A DNA stretch of 64,000 nt. Origin: JAEULH01 sp963805915. GTDB taxonomy: Bacteria; Pseudomonadota; Alphaproteobacteria; Rhodospirillales; Defluviicoccaceae. Shown here piece by piece: positions 53,846 through 62,574 of this stretch. The notes below the pieces were generated by a model. The model had not been told where the DNA came from and searched no databases. It saw only the letters and a program-made list of their open reading frames with translations. The stretch is from the NCBI GenBank assembly GCA_963805915.1, contig CAWDWD010000013.1, positions 1 to 64,000 of the forward strand, written 5' to 3'. The position numbers and the translations under genes are program-made. How positions within the stretch are numbered: position 1 is the first letter of the stretch; every line of letters begins with the position of its first letter.

Positions 53846-54595
53846 ATGAAGGTTCTTATCGCCGTAAAACGCGTCGTCGACTACAACGTTAAGATCAGGG
53901 TCAAGTTCGACCAGAGCGGGGTCGAGACGGCCAACGTCAAGATGTCAATGAACCCGTTCGACGAAATCGCCGTCGAGGAAGCGGTGCGCCTGAAAGAGGC
54001 CGGCGCCGCCAGTGAGCTGGTCGCGGTCTCGATGGGGCCGCAACAGGCCCAGGAGACGATCCGTACCGCGCTGGCGATGGGCGCCGATCGGGGCATCCTG
54101 GTCCAGGCCGACGGCGAGCTTCAGCCGCTCGCGGTGGCCAAGCTGCTCAAGGCTCTGGTCGACAAGGAACAGCCCGAACTGGTTATTCTCGGCAAGCAGG
54201 CGATCGACGATGACTCCAATCAGGTCGGCCAAATGCTGGCCGGGCTGCTTGGCTGGTCGCAAGGCACGTTCGCCTCCAAGGTCGCGCTTGCCGACGGCAA
54301 GGCGGAAGTCACCCGCGAAGTCGACGGCGGTCTGGAGACCGTCGCCCTGACGCTGCCGGCGGTGGTGACCACCGACCTGCGGCTGAATACGCCGCGCTAC
54401 GCCTCGCTGCCGAACATCATGAAGGCGAAGAAAAAGCCGATCGAGATGTTGAAGGCCGCCGATCTTGGCGTCGACATCGCGCCGCGCCTCAAGGTCATCA
54501 AGGTCGAGGAGCCGGCCAAGCGGCAGGCTGGGATCAAGGTCGGCAGCGTCGCCGAGCTTCTGGATAAACTCAAGAATGAAGCAAAAGTGATCTGA
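53846..54595 (+). CDS. etfB: Electron transfer flavoprotein beta subunit
   Basis: A 249-residue ETF beta subunit that binds AMP and forms the FAD-carrying heterodimer with EtfA. MKVLIAVKRVVDYNVKIRVK is the family start; NPFDEIAVEEAVRLKEAGAA and the family loop with AIDDDSNQVGQMLAGLLGWS are present. It accepts electrons from acyl-CoA dehydrogenases such as Mcd. Overlaps etfA by one base. Confidence 0.97.
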   Translation: MKVLIAVKRVVDYNVKIRVKFDQSGVETANVKMSMNPFDEIAVEEAVRLKEAGAASELVAVSMGPQQAQETIRTALAMGADRGILVQADGELQPLAVAKLLKALVDKEQPELVILGKQAIDDDSNQVGQMLAGLLGWSQGTFASKVALADGKAEVTREVDGGLETVALTLPAVVTTDLRLNTPRYASLPNIMKAKKKPIEMLKAADLGVDIAPRLKVIKVEEPAKRQAGIKVGSVAELLDKLKNEAKVI

Positions 54596-55527
54596 TGAGC
54601 GTCCTGGTCATTGCCGAACACGACAATCAATCCCTCAAGCCCGCGACCCTGAACACGATTACCGCCGCGGCGGAACTCGGCGACGTCACCGTCCTTGTCG
54701 CCGGAGAAGGCTGCCGGGCGGCGGCCGACGCCGCGGCCAAGGTCGAAGGCGTCGCCAAGGTGCTGCTTGCCGACGCCGCGGTCTACGCCCATCCCTTGGC
54801 GGAAAGCCTGACCCCGCTGATTGTCGGCCTCGCCAAGGACTACACCCACGTTCTCGCGCCGGCGACGACGACGGGCAAAAACCTGATGCCGCGGGTCGCG
54901 GCCCTGCTCGACGTCGCCATGCTGTCGGACATCAGCAAGGTCGTCAACGCCAATACCTTCGTGCGGCCGGTCTATGCCGGCAATGCCCTGGCGACGGTCG
55001 AGAGCAGCGACGCGCTGAAGATCATTACCGTGCGCACGACCGGCTTCGAGGCCGCCGCCGCCGAGGGCGGCGGCGCGTCCGTTGACGAGGTCGCCGCGGC
55101 CGATGCGCCGAAGCTTTCAAGCTTTGTCGGTCAGGAGCTGACGAAGAGCGAGCGGCCCGAGCTGACCAGCGCCAGGATCGTCATTTCCGGCGGTCGCGGC
55201 ATGGGCAACGGCGAGAACTTCTCGCTGCTCGAAGCCGTCGCCGACAAGCTCGGCGCCGCCGTCGGCGCGTCGCGCGCGGCGGTCGACGCCGGCTTTGTGC
55301 CCAACGACTACCAGGTTGGCCAGACAGGCAAGGTGGTGGCGCCGGAGCTCTATATCGCGGTCGGGATCTCCGGCGCGATCCAGCATCTCGCCGGCATGAA
55401 GGACAGCAAGGTCATCGTCGCGATCAACAAGGACGAAGAAGCGCCGATCTTTCAGATCGCCGACTACGGCTTGGTCGCGGATCTGTTCCAGGCTTTGCCC
55501 GAACTCGCGTCGGGCCTGGACGTCTAG
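54595..55527 (+). CDS. etfA: Electron transfer flavoprotein alpha subunit
   Basis: A 310-residue ETF alpha subunit. The FAD-binding C-terminal domain reads VISGGRGMGNGENFSLLEAV, VDAGFVPNDYQVGQTGKVVA and GISGAIQHLAGMKDSKVIVA INKDEEAPIF. TGATG links it to etfB. hbd follows in 36 bases. Confidence 0.97.
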   Translation: MSVLVIAEHDNQSLKPATLNTITAAAELGDVTVLVAGEGCRAAADAAAKVEGVAKVLLADAAVYAHPLAESLTPLIVGLAKDYTHVLAPATTTGKNLMPRVAALLDVAMLSDISKVVNANTFVRPVYAGNALATVESSDALKIITVRTTGFEAAAAEGGGASVDEVAAADAPKLSSFVGQELTKSERPELTSARIVISGGRGMGNGENFSLLEAVADKLGAAVGASRAAVDAGFVPNDYQVGQTGKVVAPELYIAVGISGAIQHLAGMKDSKVIVAINKDEEAPIFQIADYGLVADLFQALPELASGLDV

Positions 55528-55563
55528 GCGGATCGGGCGGGCCGCCGTAATGAGCCGTTGGTG

Positions 55564-56439
55564 ATGAACTTTCGCAAGATCGGCGTCGTTGGCGCCGGCC
55601 AGATGGGCACCGGAATCGCCCAGATCTGTTCCCAGGCCGGCTACGATGTGTACATCCACGACATCTCCAGCGAGGCGCTGGATAGCGCGCTCGTAGCGAT
55701 CGCGGGCGAACTCGAGCGGATCGTCGAACGCGGCAAGCTGAGCGAGGCGGAAGCCGCGGCGGCGAATGCGCGGATCGTGAGCGGAACCGATTACGAGGGC
55801 TTCCGCGACTGCCAACTCGTGATCGAGGCCGCGGTCGAGGACGAGGCCGTCAAGAAAGACATTCTGCGCAAGCTCTGCGCGGTTCTGCCCGCCGACGCCA
55901 TCATCACCACCAATACCTCGACCATCTCGATCACCCGGCTGGCGACCCAGACCGATCGCCCGGGCCGGTTCCTCGGCACCCACTTCATGAACCCGGTTCC
56001 GAAGATGGAGTTGGTCGAGCTGATCCGGGGCATCGCCACCGACGAGGAAACATACCGCACGCTGCACGAGCTTGCGGTCAAGCTGGGCAAGGTCCCGATC
56101 AGCGCCGAAGACTTTCCGGCCTTCGTCGTGCACCGGATCATCATGCCGATGGTCAACGAGGCGGTGTACACGCTCTATGAAGGGGTCGGCTCGGTCGAGA
56201 GCATCGACACGGCGATGCGGTTGGGTACCCACCACCCGATGGGGCCGCTGGAACTGGCCGATTTCATTGGCCTCGATACCTGTCTTGGGGTCATGCACAC
56301 CCTCCACGAGGGGCTCGCCAATTCGAAGTACCGGCCGTGTCCGCTGCTCGTCAAGTACGTCGAGGCCGGCTGGTTGGGCCGCAAGACCGGCCGCGGCTTC
56401 TACGACTACTCCGGCGACAAGCCCGTTCCCACCCGCTAA
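55564..56439 (+). CDS. hbd: 3-Hydroxybutyryl-CoA dehydrogenase
   Basis: A 291-residue NAD(P)-dependent dehydrogenase for (S)-3-hydroxybutyryl-CoA/acetoacetyl-CoA. Rossmann motif GVVGAGQMGTGIAQICSQAG, substrate loop NTSTISITRLA, catalytic His in GTHFMNPVPKMELVELI and the C-terminal helical domain THHPMGPLELADFIGLDTCL. The ATG at 55564 is preferred over TTG (55558) and GTG (55561). The etfBA-hbd order is typical of alphaproteobacteria. Confidence 0.95.
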   Translation: MNFRKIGVVGAGQMGTGIAQICSQAGYDVYIHDISSEALDSALVAIAGELERIVERGKLSEAEAAAANARIVSGTDYEGFRDCQLVIEAAVEDEAVKKDILRKLCAVLPADAIITTNTSTISITRLATQTDRPGRFLGTHFMNPVPKMELVELIRGIATDEETYRTLHELAVKLGKVPISAEDFPAFVVHRIIMPMVNEAVYTLYEGVGSVESIDTAMRLGTHHPMGPLELADFIGLDTCLGVMHTLHEGLANSKYRPCPLLVKYVEAGWLGRKTGRGFYDYSGDKPVPTR

Positions 56440-56596
56440 CGCTGCCCGTGGTTGCGGGTTCTCTGGCGGGGGATTTCGCTTGATGGACATTCGGCCGTTT
56501 GCCATACGTAGCTGCCAACGTGTGAGTCCGATTGCGGGCGGCCGCCGGCTCGGCGGATAACCCAGCGAACAATGGCCCGTTGCGCGGGAAGGTAAC

Positions 56597-57400
56597 GTGG
56601 AGCCCTTACGCTTTAACGACTTTCAGGTCCGGCTCGCCGAGACGCCGGCGGAGATCGAAAGTGCGCAGGCGCTGCGTTACCGGGTCTTCTACGAAGAGAT
56701 GTCGGCCACGCCGACGCCGCAGGTCAAGGCGCGGCGGCTTGATTTCGATCGCTATGACGAGTTCTGCGATCATCTGCTGGTCATCGACCTGGAGAAGTCC
56801 AACGGGGCGGCGAAGGTTGTCGGCACCTACCGGCTGCTGCGCCGATCGGTCGCCGTCGAGCACGGCGGCTTCTACACCTCCCAGGAATACGACCTGACCG
56901 CGCTCATGTCTTTTCCGGGCGAGATCGTCGAATTGGGCCGCTCGTGCGTCGATCCGCTCTACCGAAGTCGCGGGGTGATGCAGATCCTGTGGCGCGGGCT
57001 CGCGGCTTACGTTCGCGAATACGGCATTCATCTGATGTTCGGCTGCGCCAGCTTTCCCGGGACCGAGCCCCACAGCATGGAGCGCCAGCTTGCCTACCTG
57101 CATCACTACCACCTCGCGCCGCTGACGCTGCGGCCGCGCGCGCTCGATCATCACTATGTCGGCATGGACCTTGTGCCGGTCGCCGGCATCGATACGCAGT
57201 CGGCGCTGAGCGCGCTGCCGCCGCTGATCAAGGGTTATCTCCGCGTCGGCGGCTTTGTCGGCGATGGCGCGGTGATCGACCACCAGTTCAATACGACCGA
57301 CGTCTGCGTCATCGTCAAGACCGACCAGTTGACCCGGAAGTACGAGCGGCGCTACCGGGCGAGCGCTTCGGCCCACACCGGTGAGCCGCCGCGCGCATGA
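56597..57400 (+). CDS. olsB: Ornithine N-acyltransferase OlsB
   Basis: A 267-residue GNAT-type acyltransferase (Acetyltransf_5) that makes lyso-ornithine lipid from 3-hydroxyacyl-ACP and ornithine. ESAQALRYRVFYEEM, DRYDEFCDHLLVIDL, EIVELGRSCVDPLYRSRGVM and the block HLMFGCASFPGTEPH are typical. GTG start after GGAAGG. Overlaps olsA by 4 bases. Confidence 0.9.
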   Translation: MEPLRFNDFQVRLAETPAEIESAQALRYRVFYEEMSATPTPQVKARRLDFDRYDEFCDHLLVIDLEKSNGAAKVVGTYRLLRRSVAVEHGGFYTSQEYDLTALMSFPGEIVELGRSCVDPLYRSRGVMQILWRGLAAYVREYGIHLMFGCASFPGTEPHSMERQLAYLHHYHLAPLTLRPRALDHHYVGMDLVPVAGIDTQSALSALPPLIKGYLRVGGFVGDGAVIDHQFNTTDVCVIVKTDQLTRKYERRYRASASAHTGEPPRA

Positions 57401-58269
57401 CGCCCCCGGACTTGCCGCCCCCAGACGTGCCACCTCCGGGTTCGCCGCCTCGGGGCTTGCCATCGGGCTCGCCGTTGCGGGCCTCCGCGCGGTTGACCGG
57501 CTTCATCGTGCTGAACCTCGTCATCATGACGCTTTACGCCTCCTGCGTCGGCCCGTTGCGGCGCTGGCGGCGGCCGATCCAGGTGGTCTGGTCGCGGGCT
57601 TGCTACCGCCTGGCCGGGATCACCGTGCACGTGTTCGGGCAGCGCCACCCAAGCGGCGCGACGCTCACAGTCGCCAACCACGTCTCCTATCTCGACATTC
57701 CGATCCTTGCCTCGCTGGTCGACGCGGCCTTCGTCGCCAAGAGCGAGGTCGGGACGTGGCCGCTGTTCGGAACCGCCGCCAAGCTGACCGGCACCGTCTT
57801 CGTCAATCGCAAGGGCGCCGACGCCGCGAGCCAGCGCCATGAACTGACCGCGCGGCTGGCGAGCGGCCGCGGCCTGCTGTTGTTCGCGGAAGGAACGACC
57901 ACCGACGGCAGCCGCGTTGCCTCCTTCAAGTCGTCACTGTTCAGCATCGTTGAGACGCCGCCCTCGGGCGGCGAGCTGGTTGTTCAGCCGGTATCGATCG
58001 CCTATCCGCGCTACGCCGACGGGACCGCGCTTACGGGCGCTCGGCGAGCGTTCTATTGCTGGTTCGGCGAGACCGCGCTGATGCCGCATATGATCCGGAT
58101 GATGGGCCTGAAAGGCGCGCGGGCCGAGGTTCGCTTTCATCCGCCGATCCGGATTGACGGCTCCGCGCGCCGCAAGGATCTCGCGAAACGCGCCGAGACC
58201 GCGGTCGGCGAAGGCGTCGCCGAGGCCTTCGCCGCGACGAACGTGCTGGAGCCGACCGAAGCCGCGTAA
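57397..58269 (+). CDS. olsA: Lyso-ornithine lipid O-acyltransferase OlsA (PlsC family)
   Basis: A 290-residue membrane acyltransferase of the PlsC family, placed directly after olsB, so the ornithine-lipid role is inferred from context. Acyltransferase motifs NHVSYLDIPIL (NHX4D), VFVNRKG and FAEGTTTDGSRV; membrane helix at about residues 34-52. The first 30 residues are an unusual PP-rich repeat (PPDLPPPDVPPPGSPPRG), which could be cytoplasmic. Confidence 0.9.
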   Translation: MTPPDLPPPDVPPPGSPPRGLPSGSPLRASARLTGFIVLNLVIMTLYASCVGPLRRWRRPIQVVWSRACYRLAGITVHVFGQRHPSGATLTVANHVSYLDIPILASLVDAAFVAKSEVGTWPLFGTAAKLTGTVFVNRKGADAASQRHELTARLASGRGLLLFAEGTTTDGSRVASFKSSLFSIVETPPSGGELVVQPVSIAYPRYADGTALTGARRAFYCWFGETALMPHMIRMMGLKGARAEVRFHPPIRIDGSARRKDLAKRAETAVGEGVAEAFAATNVLEPTEAA

Positions 58270-58303
58270 ACACCTTTCTTCGTGCCGTTTGTCGATTGCC
58301 GCT

Positions 58304-59389
58304 TCAGGTCAGTTCGGCGCGGAGTTGTTGACGGAAGACGTCGATCGGAACAAGGGTGCCGGCGACCTCGGTGCACCAGAATTGCCAGCCGTTGCACGCC
58401 GGCGCGTTTTGCACCCGCGCGCCAACCTGGTGGATGGAGCCGCGGAACTCCTCGGTCGCGAGCGTGCCGTCGGCGGCGACACGCGCGGCGTGACGGCGGC
58501 GTTGATCGTAGAGTACGTCGCCGGCTCGCAGCAAGCCGCGCTCGACCACCCAGCCGAAGGGGATCCGAGGCGCGGCGCGGTTATCGCGGGTCGACAGAAG
58601 TTCCGGCGCGTCCGGGCGCTGGACCGCGGCCAACCGCTCGGCGGCGATCCGGGCGTAACCCTCGTCGCGCTCGACGCCGATGCAGTGCCGGCCGAGACGG
58701 ATCGCCACCGCGCCGGTGGTGCCGGTGCCAACGAAGGGATCGACGATAAGATCGCCGGGCGCGGTCGACGCCAGGACGACGCGGTGAAGCAGAGCCTCCG
58801 GCTTTTGCGTCGCGTGCGCCTTGCGGCCGCCGGTCCTGACCCGCTCGCCGCCGCCGCAGATCGGCAGCAGCCAGTCCGAGCGCATCTGCAAATCGTCGTT
58901 CAGGTTCTTCATGGCGTGATAGTTGAACCGGTAGCGCGCCTTCTCGTCACGGGCGCACCAGATCAGGGTCTCATGGGCGTTGGTAAATCGCCGGCCGCGG
59001 AAGTTCGGCATCGGATTGGACTTGCGCCAGACGACGTCGTTGAGGATCCAGAAGCCGAGGTCCTGCAGGATCGTCCCGATCCGGAAGATGTTGTGATAGC
59101 TGCCGATGACCCACAGCGTGCCGTCGGGCTTGAGCAGCCGCCGGGACTCGCTCAGCCACGCCCGGGTGAACCGGTCGTAGGCGGCGAAATCGGCGAACCG
59201 ATCCCACTCCTCGTCGACGCCGTCGACGCGGCTGTTGTTGGGCCGGAGCAACTCGCCCTTGAGCTGCAGGTTGTAGGGCGGGTCGGCGAAGATCATGTCG
59301 ACCGAAGCCGCCGGCATCGCCGCCATGACCTCGATGCAGTCGCCGTGAATCACCCGGTCGGCGCGGATGTTGATATTGCCCTTGACCAT
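58304..59389 (-). CDS. ccrM: Cell-cycle DNA methyltransferase CcrM (GANTC)
   Basis: A 361-residue beta-class N6-adenine methyltransferase that methylates GANTC sites and controls cell-cycle genes in alphaproteobacteria. Catalytic DPPYNLQLKG comes before the SAM motif FVGTGTTGAVAIRLG (order DPPY then FxGxG, beta class). A C-terminal extension of about 90 residues (about 270-361), with TEVAGTLVPIDVFR, matches CcrM from Caulobacter. ATG at 59389. Three GANTC sites lie within 50 bases upstream. Confidence 0.95.
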   Translation of the reverse strand: MVKGNINIRADRVIHGDCIEVMAAMPAASVDMIFADPPYNLQLKGELLRPNNSRVDGVDEEWDRFADFAAYDRFTRAWLSESRRLLKPDGTLWVIGSYHNIFRIGTILQDLGFWILNDVVWRKSNPMPNFRGRRFTNAHETLIWCARDEKARYRFNYHAMKNLNDDLQMRSDWLLPICGGGERVRTGGRKAHATQKPEALLHRVVLASTAPGDLIVDPFVGTGTTGAVAIRLGRHCIGVERDEGYARIAAERLAAVQRPDAPELLSTRDNRAAPRIPFGWVVERGLLRAGDVLYDQRRRHAARVAADGTLATEEFRGSIHQVGARVQNAPACNGWQFWCTEVAGTLVPIDVFRQQLRAELT

Positions 59390-59400
59390 GGCGCGAGCAT

Positions 59401-59439
59401 GAGTCAGCCGGGACTCGCCGTCAAGAACGAAACCGATTC
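59401..59439 (-). promoter_or_regulatory. Three GANTC sites in the ccrM upstream region
   Basis: GAGTC at 59401-59405, GACTC at 59412-59416 and GATTC at 59435-59439, all within 12-50 bases upstream of the ccrM start. In Caulobacter, GANTC methylation in the ccrM promoter region represses its transcription, so these are likely autoregulatory methylation targets. Confidence 0.7.
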
Positions 59440-59445
59440 AATGGT

Positions 59446-59508
59446 TTAACGATCGGGGTTTAACGATTGGGCTTTAACAATCGGGGGGCTAACGATCGAG
59501 GGCTTAAC
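59446..59508 (+). repeat. Five degenerate TTAACGATC repeats, 14-15-bp period
   Basis: TTAAC half-sites begin at 59446, 59460, 59474, 59489 (CTAAC) and 59504, each followed by GATC or a close variant (GATT, AATC) and a G-rich spacer. They lie just upstream of the GANTC cluster. TTAA is the half-site of the CtrA box, although here the spacing between half-sites is 10 bases rather than 7. Confidence 0.85.
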
Positions 59509-59532
59509 GATCAGGCCGACAAGATGTGGAGG

Positions 59533-60159
59533 CTATGGAACTCGGCCGATCAACATATTGGCCAGCGGCCTGAAGCTGCGCCGGTGGTGCGGTGTCGGTC
59601 CAAGCCGGGCGAGGGCCTCGATGTGGGCCGGCGTTCCGTATCCGGCGTTGCGCTGCCAGCCGTAGCCGGGATGAGCCTCGGCCAACTCGGCCATGATCGC
59701 GTCACGTTTGACCTTGGCGATCACGGACGCCGCGGCAACCGAAAGGCACAAGCCGTCGCCGCCGACGACGCAACGAACCGGGCAGCGGAGCGGAGGCGGC
59801 CGGTTGCCGTCGACGAGAGCAAGATCCGGCGTGATTCCCAAGGCATCGACCGCGCGGGCCATCGCCAGCAGGCTCGCCTGCAGGATGTTGAGGCGGTCGA
59901 TCTCGGCGACGTCGGCCATGCCGACGCCGACCCGGGCGCAGGCCCGAACCGTCTCGAACAGGCGCCGGCGAACCGCCCGGCCCAGTTTTTTGGAATCGTC
60001 GAGCTCCAGAACAAGCGCGTCGGGCGCGCGGCACCGCATGAACACGACCGCGGCGGCCACCACCGGGCCGGCCAGCGGCCCGCGGCCCGCCTCGTCGACC
60101 CCGGCGACCACGCCGCCGGCCGCCCGCTCCATGCTGAAGTCCGGCATGGTGCTGATCAT
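59533..60159 (-). CDS. rnhB: Ribonuclease HII
   Basis: A 208-residue RNase H2 that removes ribonucleotides from RNA-DNA hybrids. Catalytic acidic residues are in VAGVDEAGRGPLAGPVVAAA (Asp-Glu), and LVDGNRPPP carries the next Asp; the family end YGTPAHIEALARLGPTPHHR is present. Start at 60159 is the first of two possible Met codons. rnhB beside ccrM is a common alphaproteobacterial order. Confidence 0.96.
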   Translation of the reverse strand: MISTMPDFSMERAAGGVVAGVDEAGRGPLAGPVVAAAVVFMRCRAPDALVLELDDSKKLGRAVRRRLFETVRACARVGVGMADVAEIDRLNILQASLLAMARAVDALGITPDLALVDGNRPPPLRCPVRCVVGGDGLCLSVAAASVIAKVKRDAIMAELAEAHPGYGWQRNAGYGTPAHIEALARLGPTPHHRRSFRPLANMLIGRVP

Positions 60160-60334
60160 ATCCCGGCGGAACCGCAGCCGCGATCCTCGAACTGCTTCAT
60201 TTTCGCAGCGGTATAACCCAAGCGGGGCGGTCCGTGATCCCGACAGGGCATCTTGGCAACACGATTCGGCTGCCTGATGTTTCCGTTCGCGATATGGTGG
60301 ATAATCCGAGGCGCTATCGCGCGGAGCTGCGCCA

Positions 60335-61051
60335 ATGCTGAGTGTGATCATTCCGACCCTGAATGCGGGCGCGGTCTTGCGGCCGACCCTGGAAACACTC
60401 GGCGCGGCGCGCGCGCATTTGCCTTGCGAAATTATCGTCGCCGATGGCGGCTCGGCCGACGACACAGTCAGTATTGCCGCGCGGCATGGCGCGATCGTCG
60501 TTGCGAGCGGGCGGGGCAGGGGCGTTCAGCTTGCCGCCGGCGCGGCGGCGGCGGCGGGTGACTGGTTCTTCTTTCTCCACGCCGATACGAGGCCCGAGGA
60601 TGAATGGGTGGCCCCCGTTAGAACGTTTTGCAACGCACCGGAAAATTGCGAGCGCGCGGCCGTCTTGCGCTTTCGCCTCGACGATCCAGGTTTTGCCGCC
60701 CGTGTCGTGGAGCGAGCCGTGGCCCTGCGCAGCGGGCTGTTCGGCTTGCCCTACGGCGACCAGGGCTTGCTGATCAGCCGGGCCTTCTACGAGCATCTGG
60801 GCGGCTACAAGCGGATCGCGCTGATGGAAGACGTCGACATCATTCGCCGCATCGGTCGGGCGCGGCTGCGAATTCTCAACGCCCAGGCGATGACTTCGGC
60901 CGAACGCTATCGCCGCGACGGCTACCTGCTGCGGCCGTTGCGAAACCTCGTTTGCCTTGGTCTTTACGCGATCGGCGTTTCTCCGCGCACCATTGCCGCG
61001 TTCTATTACCGGCAACGAGGCCGGCGACAACCTCGCGTGCTCGACGCCTAG
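60335..61051 (+). CDS. Family 2 glycosyltransferase, TIGR04283-like
   Basis: A 238-residue GT-A glycosyltransferase. SVIIPTLNAGAVLRPTLETL starts the fold; IIVADGGSADDTVSIAARHG, FFLHADTRPEDEW (DxD-type HADT) and LPYGDQGLLISRAFYEHLGG follow. The TIGR04283 group is associated with arsenosugar or related small glycosylated compounds, but no arsenic or partner (TIGR04282) gene is next to it here. Confidence 0.85.
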   Translation: MLSVIIPTLNAGAVLRPTLETLGAARAHLPCEIIVADGGSADDTVSIAARHGAIVVASGRGRGVQLAAGAAAAAGDWFFFLHADTRPEDEWVAPVRTFCNAPENCERAAVLRFRLDDPGFAARVVERAVALRSGLFGLPYGDQGLLISRAFYEHLGGYKRIALMEDVDIIRRIGRARLRILNAQAMTSAERYRRDGYLLRPLRNLVCLGLYAIGVSPRTIAAFYYRQRGRRQPRVLDA

Positions 61052-61065
61052 CGAATCGCACGTAG

Positions 61066-61395
61066 CTAATTGCACGCCCCGCGCCGGGTCACATAGCGTC
61101 CGTTTTCCATTCCCGAAAACAGCTCCGAGACTTGCGGGTGGCCGATCGGGCCGCCGCGGTCGTCGGCAAGCAGGTTCTGCTCGGAGACATAGGCGACGTA
61201 CGTGTTGTCCGCGTTCTCCGCGAGTAGATGGTAGAACGGCTGATCCTTGCGCGGCCGGACGTGCGCCGGGATCGATAACCACCACTCCTCGGTGTTGGCG
61301 AACACCGGATCCACATCGAAGATCACGCCCCGAAACGGATAGAGCCGATGGCGAACGACATCGCCGATTTGGAATTTTGCCCGTTTGACGTCCAT
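61066..61395 (-). CDS. hspQ: Heat shock protein HspQ
   Basis: A 109-residue YccV-type protein: KFQIGDVVRHRLYPFRGVIF DVDP and PFYHLLAENADNTYVAYVSE QNL. HspQ binds DNA hemimethylated sites or acts as a Lon-specificity factor in enterobacteria; the alphaproteobacterial role is not established. AAGGAGGAG before the ATG. Converges with the glycosyltransferase, 14 bases apart. Confidence 0.93.
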   Translation of the reverse strand: MDVKRAKFQIGDVVRHRLYPFRGVIFDVDPVFANTEEWWLSIPAHVRPRKDQPFYHLLAENADNTYVAYVSEQNLLADDRGGPIGHPQVSELFSGMENGRYVTRRGACN

Positions 61396-61462
61396 ACTCT
61401 CGCGTCTCCTCCTTGCTTGCTAGAGGTAGTTCGCGGCCGTGGTCGAACGCAAGTCCTCCAAG

Positions 61463-61510
61463 ACGTATCTGCCAGCAGATGTATCGGCCGGCAGACGTAT
61501 CGGCCGGCCG
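61463..61510 (+). repeat. 16-bp tandem repeat, three copies
   Basis: ACGTATCTGCCAGCAG, ATGTATCGGCCGGCAG and ACGTATCGGCCGGCCG, at 61463, 61479 and 61495, end to end. They lie 22 bases upstream of the DsbA-family gene and contain CGGCCGGC palindromes. Confidence 0.85.
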
Positions 61511-61531
61511 GCGCGAAAGGACGATGGATCC

Positions 61532-62215
61532 ATGTTAATCGAGATGATCTACGATCCCGGCTGCCCATGGTGCTTTATCGGTAAGCGTCAGCTCGAAAAG
61601 GCGCTGGCGCTTCGCCCGGACCTGGATGTCACGATTCGCTGGTGGCCGTTCCTGCTCAACCCCGACATACCGGCTGCGGGGGTCGAGCGGAGCACCTATC
61701 TTATGCGCAAGTTCGGCAATCAAGCGCGCATCAGCCGGGTCTTTGTCGCCATCAGCGACTTCGCGCAATCGGTCGATATCGATTTCGCATTCGATCGCAT
61801 TGAACGCACGCCGAACACGTTGAACGCCCATCGCCTGGTCCGGTTCGCCGATGGTCAAGGGGTAGCGAGTGCCGCCGTGGAGGCCCTGTTTCAGGCGCAT
61901 TTCGTGCGCGGTAGGGACATCGGCGAGGTCCGGGAGCTGATCAGAATCGGTACCCGAGTGGGGCTCGACGCCGCGCATCTCACCATATATTTGAAAAGTG
62001 ACATTGATGTGACAGAGGTCTACGCGGCCAACGCCAGGGCGCATCGGCTGGGGATAAACGGGGTGCCGACATTCGTATTCGAGCGATCGTACGTGATTTC
62101 CGGGGCGCAGGACTCCCAGGTGCTGAGCCGGATGTTCGACGTCGCCCGCGAGCGCTCGCATGATGATCGGAACGGCTGGGGGAGTACTGGCAATATCACC
62201 GGCGGGACGCGATGA
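61532..62215 (+). CDS. DsbA-family oxidoreductase (FrnE-like)
   Basis: A 227-residue thioredoxin-fold protein with the active-site motif CPWC in MIYDPGCPWCFIGKRQLEKA and the cis-Pro loop GINGVPTFVFERSYVISGAQ. No signal peptide is seen, so it is probably cytosolic, like FrnE or 2-hydroxychromene-2-carboxylate isomerase relatives. The ATG at 61532 is preceded by GAAAGGA and the 16-bp repeats. Confidence 0.9.
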   Translation: MLIEMIYDPGCPWCFIGKRQLEKALALRPDLDVTIRWWPFLLNPDIPAAGVERSTYLMRKFGNQARISRVFVAISDFAQSVDIDFAFDRIERTPNTLNAHRLVRFADGQGVASAAVEALFQAHFVRGRDIGEVRELIRIGTRVGLDAAHLTIYLKSDIDVTEVYAANARAHRLGINGVPTFVFERSYVISGAQDSQVLSRMFDVARERSHDDRNGWGSTGNITGGTR

Positions 62216-62574
62216 ACGAGCGCACCTTCGGCCTTGTCTAAACGGATGCTTCACCGGCGGGTTGGTGCCACAGGCGAGGGGAGGTCACTGCCGGGCCGCC
62301 CACGGTCGAAATGGACCATGAAACCGCCACGAAGCCTCGCATGATCTGGTTTTTCGAGGAGTAGCCGTTCGACGGAACATGGGCAAAGCGTCAAGCGCCG
62401 GAGCACCTGACGGCTCGGCGCCTTCGATAGCGCTTGCAAAATACGTACAACCTGAGACAGTATTTTATGGATCCGTTCCCGCAAAGGGAGCAAACACAAT
62501 GATGGGCGTCACAGCGCGGGGGGCACTGAACCGGTAATTTTGATCTCTGACATGCACTCATTTTGGCGGCGGCT
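62216..62574. other. Intergenic region
   Basis: 359 bases between the DsbA-family gene and the LuxR-type gene. I see no gene, repeat or convincing hairpin. Frames on both strands lack coherent composition. It presumably contains the LuxR promoter. Confidence 0.5.

Noticed and set aside
62251..62499. 82-codon minus-strand frame before the LuxR gene
   Set aside because: No recognisable family, no good ribosome binding site. Left as intergenic.
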